In this document: positions 38,293-49,404 of the stretch, one piece after another
Position numbering within the stretch: position 1 is the first letter of the stretch
Layout of the letters: each line of letters begins with the position of its first letter
NCBI GenBank assembly: GCA_021613375.1
Contig: CM038720.1
Span: 14,477,962 to 14,541,961, forward strand
Source: Megaleporinus macrocephalus
Taxonomy: Eukaryota; Chordata; Actinopteri; Characiformes; Anostomidae
Direction of reading: 5' to 3'
DNA length: 64,000 nt
The notes under the pieces: generated by a model
What the model was told of the DNA's origin: nothing
What the model saw: the letters and a program-made list of their open reading frames with translations, nothing else
Databases searched by the model: none
Position numbers and translations under genes: made by a program

Positions 38293-38644
38293 TAGGGCTG
38301 TGTATTGGCAAGAACCTGGCGATACGATACGTATCGTGATACAGTGATCACGATTCAATATATCACGATATATTGCGATACTGTGAGCAAAGTGATATCC
38401 TGTGATTTTTCAAATCCAACTATTAAAACACACCACAATACAAACAGGTTTACCAATGCTAACAATAGCATTGCGCCCTTGTGCTGCTTGTTAATGTTGG
38501 AGTGGAGCTAAAAAATGGATTACAACACTGCCATCTAGTGCTCAGAAGTTTAAACACAACACACAATAATTCACTGTCTGCCAGGAATCTGTGTATTGAT
38601 ACTGTGCTTTTGAGAATCGATACAGTATCACAAACATAATATCT
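38293..38644. mobile_element. hAT-type MITE, family B copy 2, right end lost
   Basis: Begins TAGGGCTGTGTATTGGCAAG and aligns with the copies at 6282 and 51326 through ATCGATACAGTATCAC and AACATAATATC, then loses similarity before the terminal TTACACCCCTA. It directly abuts the foldback element on its left, so the insertion may have cut off that element's outer end. Confidence 0.85.
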
Positions 38645-39799
38645 GATCTGTGTACAGACAAAACATATGTGCCGTAAATACCTTCACAATAATGAATGTA
38701 ATTAGCCAACATTCTCATAACATTGACATAACCTAGCCCAGTCCTCATGTAGTCTGTAAGCAGTATTCAGTATTCCACCAATCACAAGGCTGTAAAAATT
38801 AATAAATTCATTATATTAGGACAGCAGTCCTAAAATACAATATATGTCAGTACATATTTAACTTTTTTTCAATAACAGGTGCTGACCATTACATTTTATA
38901 GTCCTAGGTCATGTCAAGAGAGTAGAATGTTGGCAAAATACATTCATTATTATGAAGGCGTATGAATATAATATGTTCATATACCCTCATAATAATATTA
39001 TATATGTGAATTTAAAGTACATTTTCAGCAGTAAAGTGAAAAAGAACCTTCTTTAAGCCCTTGTCATGTAAAAGGTGGATAGATCCAACACCACCTGTAG
39101 AGCCTGTCTTACTCATCTCTCCCCCTGTTTTGCTTGCGTTGTTGTAGTGATGTAGCAGGCTCATCTAAATATTAGGACCACGTCCAGACATTTCTTTAGA
39201 CATTTCTTTTTATTCAGCCTTTGCTGGATGTACAATAACAAAATAACATGTGGGAATCACACAAACACTGTATTCTTTCAGACCTTAACTGCTTCTGCCA
39301 TAAAGACAAGCTTGCAGTAAGGTCCTCATCTCTACTGCAGCACTTTCTTTTAACCATAACGATATCTGTCTAAGTAACATCTCCTATTTCCTGAGCATGA
39401 AAAAAAAAAACAGACGCTGTATTGATAAGAAAATATCAATTTCTGCTATTAATGACAGGAATAAGCAGCGGTTGTTAGATTTCTGGTATCAGAACATGGA
39501 TCTCCTGTATTCCATCCATCTGCAGTCTTTGCTTTATAGTATGTGTTGGATGAGATTAAAAAACGACAAGAAAGTTGCTTAATTTGTAGTCAGGGGTGCA
39601 TCCTTTATTTGCAGTCAGTGCTGTCCCACGGTGTCGGTTACCATTATTCGGTTGATGTTAAAGTGCTGTGCCACTGTGCAAATAAGCTTATCTATTATGT
39701 CCATCTAATTTGTTCAGTTTGTGGAACAAATGATTGTGGACAGCAGCTGTCACCAGAGCAGGCCAGCTGTTTATTCAGTTCATTCTTGGGCATCTCTGT
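38645..39799. other. Intronic sequence upstream of the PDE4D5 promoter
   Basis: Includes a short A run near 39402. Around 39590-39790 composition is more balanced, but nothing is recognised. No exon visible. Confidence 0.5.
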
Positions 39800-40128
39800 T
39801 TGCTGTGGTTATTCGTTGTAGTTTAAAGAGGGTCGGACAGAGCTGATAAACGAGAAGCAGTGATGAAAGTTTGCTCTCCGCCCTGCGGTACACAAGCCAA
39901 AGCCTTAGTCTTCTGCCAGGAGTGTCTGGTTTACTCTGTAGCCAGCGTAATAAGCCCATAGTGTTGTTGTTCCGTTGGTACAGCTGACAAGTGATTCCCT
40001 CCAGCCCCCTCCTCTCCTTTTACACGCAGCCGACTCTCCTGCCTGCCCAAAGTCCCCTCCCTCCCCTTCCACGCAGCTCACACTCACTAGCGCTCCAGTT
40101 CTTGTGCCGGTGATAGAGCTGTGGATAC

Positions 40129-40149
40129 ATGCTGAAGGAGAGATGCTGA
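40129..40149 (+). other. Upstream ORF 1 in the PDE4D5 leader (6 codons)
   Basis: ATG at 40129 opens a six-codon frame (MLKERC) ending at TGA 40147-40149. It lies about 190 bases before the PDE4D5 start, in a different frame from it, and overlaps the second upstream ORF. Whether it is in the mature leader depends on the unknown transcription start. Confidence 0.4.
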
Positions 40150-40199
40150 CAAGAAGAAACAAGGAGTACCAGCCTGACTGCACGAGAGGCTACAGATAA
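40143..40199 (+). other. Upstream ORF 2 in the PDE4D5 leader (18 codons)
   Basis: ATG at 40143 opens an 18-codon frame (MLTRRNKEYQPDCTRGYR) ending at TAA 40197-40199. It starts inside upstream ORF 1 and ends 139 bases before the PDE4D5 ATG. If transcribed, it could reduce initiation at the main start. No conservation data are available, so function is an open inference. Confidence 0.4.
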
Positions 40200-40338
40200 G
40201 GCAGTGCTCACTCAGTGCACACTCCTAGTTAAGCGTTGCTGTGGAGTTTAGAGGTAGTCATTGTCTTTGTCCAGGCTTTGTCTTGGTCTCCTGTGGTGTT
40301 TGGGACCACTAAAAAGCCAAAGACATCTGATCTCACCG

Positions 40339-40622
40339 ATGGCTCAGCCAGGAGGTAGCCAGGATACCCTGGCAGTCCCTGCCAAGCAGCTCCACCACGG
40401 GGACCATGTGGGACTGAACGAGGACTTGGTGCGGATACTGCGGGAGAACTTGCTTCAGCAGGAGCGTCCCCGGCGTCCCCGAGGAAAGAAGTCACCATCC
40501 TCCATGTCTCCACGATTGTCCCCCACCACTTTGTCCCCGCGCAACTCACCACGACTACTGCGCCGCATGCTCCTCAACAATAACATCCACAAACAGCGCC
40601 GCTTCACTGTGGCTCACACTTG
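40339..40622 (+). CDS. pde4d: pde4d, PDE4D5 isoform-specific first coding exon (partial CDS)
   Basis: PDE4D enzymes hydrolyse cAMP. The long isoform PDE4D5 has a unique N-terminal region that tethers it to RACK1 and beta-arrestin. This exon encodes 94 codons plus two bases, close to the 88-residue unique region of human PDE4D5. It begins MAQPGGSQDTLAVP, carries LNEDLVRILRENLLQ at about residues 26-40 (RACK1-binding helix region), then a basic Ser/Pro-rich stretch with SPRNSPRLLRRMLL, and ends in KQRRFTVAHT at the junction with the shared PDE4 sequence. The ATG is the first in frame: a TAG lies 28 codons upstream (40255-40257) with no ATG between. The last two bases, TG, are followed by GTAAGG, so the next exon completes a Cys codon as in PDE4D5. 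The motif NPW that precedes LNEDLV in the human protein reads HVG here. UCR1, UCR2 and the catalytic domain lie beyond the window. Recognition is by memory of the human protein; the family call is secure, the paralogue call strong. Confidence 0.95.
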
Positions 40623-40628
40623 GTAAGG
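40623..40628 (+). promoter_or_regulatory. pde4d: Splice donor of the PDE4D5 exon
   Basis: The sequence is ACTTG|GTAAGG. The donor follows the codon for Thr of the conserved VAHT motif plus two bases of the next codon, which matches the known PDE4D5/shared-exon junction. No matching acceptor and UCR1 exon was recognised in the remaining 23 kb, so the following intron probably runs past the window end. Confidence 0.88.
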
Positions 40629-43600
40629 AATTGAGTTCTAGACTCAGCTGTTTACCCTGTCGGGGCTGTTTTGTTGCCGGCCTGTCGCTCTGATGATCGT
40701 GTCATGATTATTTGTCAGTAAGCAAAGACCTTTCACATTCCACTGTATTGGAAAGAAGACTGTGAGATCTGTTGCAGCTAAACGTGTTAATCTGACACAT
40801 GTGCAAGCCAATGCTTTGCTGCCACCTCACATTTTTTGCCTCATTTTCATCACCATAGTTACCACTATCATTCATCTGGCATTAGGTGCTGTCTCACTCT
40901 GCCTGTGTGTGACAAAGTAGACATTATTGATTCCTCCATGAGAGCACACATGATTGATTTCTAATTTGGAGCAAGCGCTCATTCTGTTGCTTTTTTTTGG
41001 GGTGGTGCGTTTGTGTTTTGGTTAACTTGATAGGAAAGGCAATAACTTGAATACCAGACTTAAGCTTTGTCTTAATAAAAATAAAGTATGCTAAAGTTTG
41101 GGTGCCACTTGTCAAATGACGCTCCTGGTATAATTAAATGTTTTGCTGAGTGACAATAAATATATTGTCTTGACATATAACACACTTATTAGGCACTATT
41201 ACTGTTTATTTGCTGAATTTATCATTGAAAAGCAATAAAACATGAACCATGGCCTGTGTAAAAGGTTTGTTTTTTTCAGGATGTTAAAACAGCAAAAAAA
41301 AGTGCATGTCATGTTAGAACCTTCACAAAACATGTCTTTTGACTTTTGCATAGTAGTTAGAAGAACAATAACCTAGAGTAACAATTACTGACCTGGTGGA
41401 ATTACTAATACTAACTGATAATAAACTGCATTTCCCTACCTCCCCCTTGTAAAGCGGATGTTGTCTGAAAACTGAAAGACAACATTACCTCATTTTTTGT
41501 TTTTTTATTTTAGTACTGCACTTTCATTTGTTTCAGTCATTTGTTGCATATTTTACATTCTGCAGTCAACAATCCTCATCACCACCGCACACTTCTGTTT
41601 TCTGTAATGTGTCTTTGTGTGTATTAGTTATATATATTAATGTTTACTTTTTTATGTTATATTATTATCTCAGAACATACTTCATATTTTTATGCTGATT
41701 TCATCTTGCTCTTATATACGTTCCTTAATATTTCAGGTATTCTATATTATCTTATTGTTTAAGCATTTCACTGCTAGTTAAGTATGTGACAAATAAACTT
41801 TGATTTTATATTCCTCTACTTGCAGACTGCTGGCCATCAAACTACTACTTCAACAGCCATGCTATATTTACATTTTTTTGTACTTGTAGTCCTCCAAGAG
41901 TAGTATACTATTATGAGCAGGCACTTGTTAAATCCTTATATGCCCTCTCTGACTGTACGGAGAGAATGTAAGCTTTACAGTTTCGACAATTCACCCATGG
42001 TCTCAAACAGGTTTCTGTCAGTCATTTGGACAAATGTGGGTCTCATGCATCAGGCTTGGCCTCATGCAGCTAAGTAATTGTTGTGCATACATAATGCATG
42101 TATCTGACTGTTCTCTTATTCTTTTTTTTAATCAGTAAATCGTTGATTATTTTGCAGATTTTTATTAGTTTTATTCTGTAGAGTGGTAGCACTGCGGTAG
42201 GGTAAGGATGTGGAGCTTTATCGAGCCTTCTCTGTGTACATATTTCAGATTTATTTTAATTAGTGCTTTCTTTGGAATCTCAGAATTACCTTTGCAAGGA
42301 CCATTCACAGTGTGTGATGTCTGCTGAAAGAGAACCTGGTGTCCCCGCATCGTGACAGGGAGGATCTCAGAGCATTTGTCTGAACATTTTTCATTATAGG
42401 TGTAGGTGGTGGGAGAGGGAGGTGAAATAAAGTTCTATTATTGGCTAAAGTTATTTTTTCCAGTGTTCTGGTACACGGTAAAGTAGCCAAAAATCAGTTG
42501 TAATAGATTAAGGCAGCAATCTGATTTCCTCTTTGCAACCAGCCCATAAACTCAGAGTAAATGTAACACAAACCATAGACTTCATGCATTGTTTTTTTTA
42601 TTGAGTTGCTTTGGCACCCTAGAAGATGGAGAATATTTAAATCCTTCATTCCATTAAGCAAGTACTTGGTTTCAGTGTCGGTTCAATGCTGTTTTGTTGT
42701 CGTGTTGCGGTTGTTGTGTTAAACGTTGCTTGATTATTTCTGGTGCAGTGCTCTGTTTTGCACATAAGCAGACTGAGGAAGCTGAGTAAAAGCATTCTTG
42801 CTCTAAGAAACCCAATTACTGGGCTATAAGTTGGCTCTCTTAATTGGATTTCTTAAAAGTAATTTTAGACCTCAATCTGATCTAATCTAAGAGTATGCTG
42901 TTTACATGACCACTTCCAAAATCCTATAACTGGCAAAATCCCATTATGATCCAGATTATTAAGTGCATGTAAACACACTCACTGTAATAACAGATTTGAT
43001 TTTAGCTTAAATTTAACATTTTATAGTGTAACTTCAAAGGATGCAATCAAGTTTTCATTGACTAAAGCATGAAATATTCATACAATATATATGGCAGAAT
43101 GTGTTTTTAAATGATGCAGTTTTTATTTTTAATTACAAGATATTATTTAGGTCTTATTATTTCTCTTGGCTTTGTCTTTTTTTGTTCTCTACTGTGACAT
43201 GCTACATGTGTTTACTCATTTGTTTTACACCTTAAGAGACTTGACATAGAGACTGACCTGTTTATTATAGCTGCTGCGTAATGAGGAGCTGATTCTAGAC
43301 CCGTAATGAGCAACCTCGATGTAAATAAGGGGGCCTTAAACCAGCTCAAAACCCGAATTTGCTCTCAAGCAGAAGGAGCATGACTGGAGATGAGTGTTCT
43401 GTTCCTTTTGTTTGCTTGGAGGAAGTTGTTGTTTGATGTGCAGATGGCAACCTCTGCAGCATAAGTATCCTCGGCGGTGTGCTGTGAAAGAGAGGCGCAC
43501 GGCTCATGTTTAAACAAGAATCAGAGCTGCAGTTTGTGCAGCGTGAAAGAGTGAAAGAAAGACTTTGTTCTTTCGTGACGATACAGCTGTTGGTGCCTCA

Positions 43601-44441
43601 TGTTGCTGAGCAGAAGATCACAGAATCAATCAGAGTTTCCCCTTTTACTCGCGGAGGCCCTTTGAAAGCGTAGTGCTTCTGTATACCGACCTGGACGTGA
43701 TAGCGTTTGATGTTAAACTCTGAAGATGGTAGAGTGTGGATGAGTCCTTTGAGGGTCGGTTTCTCCTGCTTAAGAGAGGAACAAACTATATACCCCACTT
43801 ATTAAAGTACAAACCCACCCTAGCCTCTGTTCCATCTGCTCCCCGGTGCACCTGCTTCACAGCGCTGCACTTCACTAACCTTCATACTTGTTTCACTGAA
43901 CTACACTTCAGTGCTCAGATGACAGCTGGCGTCACTGACGAGCTCGAATTAGACTTCTTACCTCACTCAGATTCACCGAGTGTGTCTTACAGGTACAGAA
44001 TGTAGCTTTTAAGTATTTTTAATATAAATCAGATCTTAATATCCGTTCTGAGTAATCAGACTCAAATTACTTCAGGTTTAGTTTCACATGAATAAGAACT
44101 GTTACATTAACACACTTACTATGTGAATCCAGGAAACCTTATGCCATCCACTGGGTTTGCTGGTTTATTGGGTTACACCTCCATTGTGCCTACACTCATT
44201 GGTCACTAACATGTTGGTGTCCCAGCTGGAAATGACTGTCCAGCATTGGCTCCTTGGTGGTCTTTTTTTTCTATTGATTAGTAGCTGATAAAATGTGCAG
44301 TAACAGATGGGCTACAGCCTGTACACTGACCAAGTGCGCCTTCGGTCAGAAACCAATTTTCATTCATTTGATTCCCAGTAAAAACGACAATTAAGGGTTT
44401 TGTATTGATGAAAACCAGAAAACAACTAGGTATAAAATTAC
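40629..44441 (+). other. pde4d: Intron following the PDE4D5 exon, first part
   Basis: Mostly AT-rich sequence without recognisable exons. A worn MITE-like piece lies at about 42890-42985, ending GTGCATGTAAACACACT, a common fish transposon end. The stretch at 43370-43700 is less AT-rich and could hold a regulatory element. Confidence 0.5.
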
Positions 44442-45228
44442 GATTCAAGATTCAAGGGTTTTATTGTCCTATGCACAGTAGAACAGACTGTTACACTGTA
44501 CAATGAAATTCTTACTTTGCTGTTCCTCCATTCACCAATAGATAAAAAAAAAATCATAAAAAATATATACAAAATATACAAGGTATAAGTTGAAGTAAAT
44601 AAAAGTATTTTTTATGTAGTTAAAAAATACAAAATAAAAGTTGTGTGCTTTTATGTGCAAGTATGAAGAGCAGCAGCCATAAAGTGCAAGTTGCAAGTAA
44701 CAAATGTAAACAATAATGTTTGTATGAGTAGCGAATGTAAACAGTATTGTATGTAAACAGCAGTACAGTGAGTGTAAGGTGCAGTTAAAATCAGACCAGT
44801 TAAAACCAGTTCAGATAAGAGAGGTTGGAGAGGTAGTGCGTGAGGTGTTCACAAGCCTGATAGCCTGTGAGTAGAAACTGTTTGTCAGTCTTGTGGTCCT
44901 GGACTTCACACTCCTGTAACGTCTGCCTGAAGGTAAACCTGTGAAGAGTGTGTGCTGGGGGTGTGTACTGTCCCTGATTATGTTGTGGGCCCTCCTGGTG
45001 ACCCTGGTGTGGTAGATGTTCTGCAGTGAGGGGAAGGCTGCTCCTGAGATGGACTGAGCAGTTTTGATCACACGCTGGAGAGCCTTTCTGTCCTGAGCAG
45101 TAGAGTTTCCATACCAGACAATGATGGAGCTGGTAACACTCTCAATCATACTCCGGTAGAAGTTGCTGAGAATTTTGTCTGGCATACTAAATCTTCTCAG
45201 CCTTCTCAGAAAGTACAGTCGCGGCTGG
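44442..45228 (-). mobile_element. 5'-truncated LINE (CR1/L2-like), 3' end of RT ORF and 3' UTR
   Basis: On the minus strand an uninterrupted frame (about 45228 down to the TGA at 44811-44813) encodes YFLRRLRRF, NFYRSMIES, WYGN, DRKALQRVIKTAQ, LPSGRRYR and NSFYSQAIRLVN. This is the C-terminal region after the reverse transcriptase core of CR1/L2-type retrotransposons. The 3' UTR follows and ends in repeated ATTCAAG units at 44443-44456, the usual short-repeat tail. The catalytic RT motif is missing because of 5' truncation, so it cannot move itself. The clade is a best guess. Confidence 0.85.
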
Positions 45229-45289
45229 GACTTCTGGGATTTCTGGGACTTCACAGAGTACCAGTGCTTAGTTTGTCGAACCTTTATTA

Positions 45290-45390
45290 AAGCTTGCATT
45301 ATTCAAAAGGATTGCAAGGATTTCCTTCCAGTGCTCCAAAGTTCAGTCTTAGAAGTTGGTTGTAGTTTCTGCTGCTCACAGTACAAGAAC
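45290..45390 (-). mobile_element. Tc1-like relic, short
   Basis: TCCAAAGTTCAGTCTTAGAA and GTTGGTTGTAGTTTCTGCTG are the reverse of the conserved C-terminal segment shared with 10545, 24450, 35895, 59925 and 61930. Confidence 0.6.
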
Positions 45391-46632
45391 TACTAATAAC
45401 ACGTTTACAGCGTTTTCACACTTGTCCTGAACACTAGATCCACACCCGGGGAGGGTGCTGAGCTTGTTTGGGAAATGGGCCCATTGACACTGGCTTTCAT
45501 ACATTATTCCTCTGTGTGCAGGTTTGCAAAGTGGTGGGCACCTGCTAAATCTTGTAATGATTGTGGATTGTGATTGGTTGCAAACACTCAAGCAGCAAAG
45601 AACAGAACCTTTTTGTCCTCAACAATCTTTTTTTCCAGCCATCACAAAACCTGAAAAAGAAAACAGTATGTCCGCAAGTCAAAGCACTCATGTTACAAAT
45701 TGAACCACGGTGGTGCCAGGAGTGAATAGCTTCACTGGAAGCCAAACCCAGACCGGCAATTTCAAGAGGACCAAAAATCATTTCTCCACTCCGCTCCCAG
45801 GCTCAAAACCTGCTTTCACATTGGATAAATGTACCAGACTTACAGAGCAAGCGATCCAGGGTCCAGAAAAAGCTCTAGTGTGAAAATGCCATTAGACTCT
45901 AACAGTGTATAGGTCCTATTGCATCTTTAGGAGTCTCAGAGCGGACAGGGGTAAAATAATAAATTAAGAAGTTTATAAATTGTGCGCACATTTTCTTTTT
46001 TATATACCCACATTTTCTTGTTGCGTGCGCATTGTGCTAACATTTTCCTGACAGTGTCTGATGGGTGTCATTAATTACTGTTAGTGGCCACGAATTAAAA
46101 AAGAATATTTGCACACAAATTATTATGTGCAAATATATAGTATTTTCCTTTTCTCATCTCTTCAGAAATATGTCCTGAAAAATAGAAAGAAAACGTAATG
46201 GTACTTAATAGCACAGAAATAAATAAATAAATAAATAAAGGGTGGTCTCTGACTTTTGTCCAGCACTGTATGTGGGAGGTGTACCTGATATAATGACTGA
46301 CCTGGCAACCCTTTTTTTTTAACTCAAGTAAATGTTTTGTAGCGTCTCTGCTATTAATGCACGAGCAGCAGGTTGTAGAATTTAGTGCCAGTTGTGGATA
46401 AAGGTGACTGACTTGGCCTGTTTAAGTAAACAGCAGTAATGAGAAACAAACAGTGCTGCCAGCTGGTGGGAGAGGCTCAGTGCCACTGTTTGACAACCGC
46501 CCACTGATCTTATCTGTCCTGATCTGTCATAAAATCCTCTCTCGCTGTCCTCTGCACGGCTTTCTCCAGTTCGACTCCGTCCCAGTAATGCCTCTCTCCA
46601 GTAGAACTAATTGGACAGTGATTGTGATGTTA

Positions 46633-46665
<33 letters not shown>

Positions 46666-47662
46666 TGTTACAGTTAGGGCATATTCCGTGCATAGAACCT
46701 TGGAGAAACATAACTGTGCCTGGGTAAGCCATTTGGTTGCCTTAGCCTGGGTGACTCAGGCCTGGACTGAGACAGACTTGACACATGGTGTGTAGTCATC
46801 GCATGAGGCAGCTGGTGCTTTCTGCGTTCTGCCGTCCAGCTTGTGAAATTGTGCTTCAAAACAACGCTGTAAAAACTGATTCCATTTATCAGCAATCACC
46901 AACTTTGAAAGCAATCTCATCTTTGATGAGTTAACCAGCCAGTTCTTGTCATTGCTAGTTTTCCTAGCTCTGATTATGTTTGGATCATTCTACCAATCTG
47001 GTTAAGATTCACAGCTGAACATTCTGGACTTTTAAAGGTGACATATTATGCCCCTGTTTGACATGACAAGTTAACACAACTCCTGGGGTCTTAGTGAAAT
47101 ATCTGGGAAACCACCACAGCACTTTGTAGTCTTTCAAACATTGAACTAACAAATGGTTAACATTAATACCATGTTATTGTGGATCCTGCATTAAGTAATG
47201 AAACCATGGGCAGAGATACTGTAAGGTATGGACGTATTACTCTGTATTATTCTATTAGTATTAGGACTATTACGAGTTCACTCTTGACATAACAAGAGGA
47301 GGCAAATCTGAATGGCGTGCTGAATCCCATGTTTTCTGATATGGGCCATAGTAAACCGACTGGGATGTGTTTTTTCACAGTTAGTTGGTTATGCTGGCCA
47401 GTAAGTTTTTCATAATTTCAAATTCATGCTTTGAATTACTCTATATCTTAATTGTTTTTAATTAATTTGAAATCAATAATTAAATATTTCATTTTGCTGC
47501 TACCAACATAATTATGACACTACCTTACCCGTCAAATGATTCAGTAGTGACAATTGTACACGTTTAACTGATTTTAAACAAAACTCAAAATGCTAGGTAC
47601 ATGACCAGTGAAGATAGCCTCAAGTTACACACTGAGCTCGTTACACAGTTTCACACAGTTGC
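45391..47662. other. Intronic sequence with microsatellites
   Basis: Holds an (AAAT)n run at 46217-46239, a Tc1-type end (GGTGGTCTCTGACTTTTGTC at about 46242-46261, then CAGCACTGTA), and a (TG)n tract. AAAGGTGACATATTATGCCC near 47035 looks like the start of a known type of fish DNA transposon, but no matching end was found. No exon seen. Confidence 0.5.
46635..46663. repeat. (TG)n microsatellite, 29 bp
   Basis: Perfect TG dinucleotides, 14.5 units. Confidence 0.95.
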
Positions 47663-48539
47663 AGGGTGCGTCTGAAATCACCTACCTGCCTTCTACTCAG
47701 CAGCTGAAATCAGTAGGTGAGCGCAGCTAGTATGTCTGAATACTCAGTAGTCATTGAGCAGTACGTGAATTGTACCAGGATGACCTACTGAATCGGGAGA
47801 CATGTTTATGTATGTGACCGGAGCACTGTGCTGTCTCATGATTCAGCTGGAGCCATGGATTAATTAAAAGCAGAGGAAAATAAAATAGTGGAAAGCGGTA
47901 CGTTGGCTGTGTGTATGTAGCTACTGCTGGTGAACTGCTGTTACAGAATTTAGAGTTACTTCTGAGGTAAAAAGAGGTTACTTCACTGAGCTACAGCTTG
48001 ACACTGTCTGAGTACATATTCAGACAAACATGCAGAACTGTGTCACAAAAGGTACCTAGATCTGTCAGTAAATGGAACTTTTCAATTAATAGCGTAACCT
48101 TTACTATGGTGGTCTGACGTCTTGCCTATAAATGATGAATGATGCATTCGGACGTACTACATCCAACCAACATCCTGTACTACATCCAACCAACATCCAA
48201 CCAACATCCTGTACTACATCCAATCACCATCCAACCAACATCCTGTACTACATCCAACCAAAATCCAACCAACATCCTGTACTACATCCAACCAACATCC
48301 TGTGACAGACCAACATCCTGTGACGGACCAACATCCTGTGACGGACCAACATCCTGTGACGGACCAACATCCTGTGACGGACCAACATCCTGTGACGGAT
48401 GTTGGTTGGATGTAGTACGTCCAAATGCATGCATTCTAAAAACTCGCCTACTGAAACTGCCTACTGCCTACTGGCGGAGAAGTACGTACCTGCTCCAATC
48501 TTGTACCTACTGCCTTGGTAGCTGAATTTAGACGCACCT
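47663..48539. mobile_element. Nonautonomous foldback DNA transposon, 877 bp
   Basis: The left end AGGGTGCGTCTGAAATCACC and right end CTGAATTTAGACGCACCT are imperfect inverted repeats. Flanks ACAGTTGC (47655-47662) and ACAGTCTC (48540-48547) agree at six of eight positions, consistent with an aged hAT-type duplication. The right half contains a second, internal inverted repeat that encloses the minisatellite at 48160-48400. No protein frame of substance. Confidence 0.65.
48142..48430. repeat. Minisatellite enclosed by a 34-bp inverted repeat
   Basis: The arms 48142-48175 and 48397-48430 are reverse complements with one mismatch (key phrase GGACGTACTACATCCAACCA). Between them are about five irregular CATCCAACCAACATCCTGTA units, then six units of 18 bp (CCAACATCCTGTGACGGA, 48293 to about 48399), the first with CAGA for CGGA. 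The apparent protein repeats read from it are by-products of the DNA array. Confidence 0.9.
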
Positions 48540-49021
48540 ACAGTCTCACCTCTGGCTGTAAAATGAAGGGGTGTGGCTAAAATAAGTCTCCGTCCATAGG
48601 CTAAAATTCAGTATTTTCACTGTTTCAGTAGTAACATGTAAAAGACATGAAAAGTTATTTTATTAACAATTAAACACAGGATAAATCTAAATCTTTCAAC
48701 ATCACTTTTAAAGTATCCTTATACTGTTATTTAAACAAATGTGAATTTAAGGGTTTGGTGTTGAAGCCCCCTCCAGTTAGAAAGCACCCTATAAATGATG
48801 ATTTTGTATATTCTTAGCTTGTTACTAGACTGTTTGAGAAATACCTGTGAATGCTTAGATCTCTCCATTGACACACTGACTAGCACCACAACCACGAGTG
48901 ACAAAGACAAAAGGACTGAAGAGAAAAAGAGACATCCCTTATGTCTTTCATGCAGCACTTGCCCACATATTTTCTGTACAGATTAACTATAAATGCACAT
49001 AATGTGTTCTGTTCTGCTATT
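48540..49021. other. Intronic sequence, nothing recognised
   Basis: AT-rich, no frames or repeats of note. Confidence 0.55.
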
Positions 49022-49166
49022 TCCATCCATCCATCCATCCATCCATCCATCCATCCATCCATCCATCCATCCATCCATCCATCCATCCATCCATCCATCC
49101 ATCCATCCATCCATCCATCCATCCATCCATCCATCCATCCATCCATCCATCCATCCATCCATCCAT
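49022..49166. repeat. (TCCA)n microsatellite, about 36 units
   Basis: An uninterrupted 145-bp run of the tetranucleotide. The perfect array suggests a young, polymorphic locus. In fish such tracts often grow from the tail of the interspersed repeat whose other segment lies at 49405. Confidence 0.97.
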
Positions 49167-49404
49167 GCAAACCCCACCTCATTCAATATGTACACTAATG
49201 TGTACCAACAAGCCAAAGACAGGTGAAGAAGTTAATTATATACAGCAGGTGTAGTCTGGGGTTTGAACTATACTTTAGAGGCAGGTCTTCAGGACTAGTT
49301 TTGGTGAACACTGCTATAAACCTTCAAAGTAAATCTTTATGGTATGTGAGCCAGGGGAAGGGTGTGGTGGGTAACTAAAATATAATAAAATTAATATCTG
49401 TATA

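Larger units (their letters stand above)
39800..40338 (+). promoter_or_regulatory. pde4d: Probable PDE4D5 promoter and 5' leader
   Basis: The sequence just upstream of the PDE4D5 start codon is clearly richer in G+C than the flanking intron and has C-rich tracts at about 40003-40018 and 40052-40070. The human PDE4D5 first exon has its own promoter, so an alternative promoter is expected here. A pyrimidine run followed by CACGCAG ends at 40076 and could be a splice acceptor, in which case part of the leader is a downstream exon. I see no TATA box at a convincing spacing and no canonical TGACGTCA cAMP element. The transcription start cannot be fixed from sequence alone. The A of the start ATG is preceded by CACCG, giving G at +4 but no purine at -3. 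Confidence 0.55.

Noticed and set aside
40261..40338. Extension of the PDE4D5 frame upstream of the ATG
   Set aside because: The open stretch begins with TTG, no ATG occurs before 40339, and family comparison starts at MAQ.
48294..48400. CRISPR-like regular repeats
   Set aside because: The units are contiguous tandem copies without unique spacers, in a vertebrate genome.
48139..48525. Frame encoding repeated Cys-Asp-Gly-Pro-Thr-Ser
   Set aside because: It is the translation of the 18-bp minisatellite; the opposite strand is equally open.
48880..49226. Trp-Met-Asp-Gly and His-Pro-Ser-Ile repeat proteins
   Set aside because: These are translations of the (TCCA)n microsatellite.
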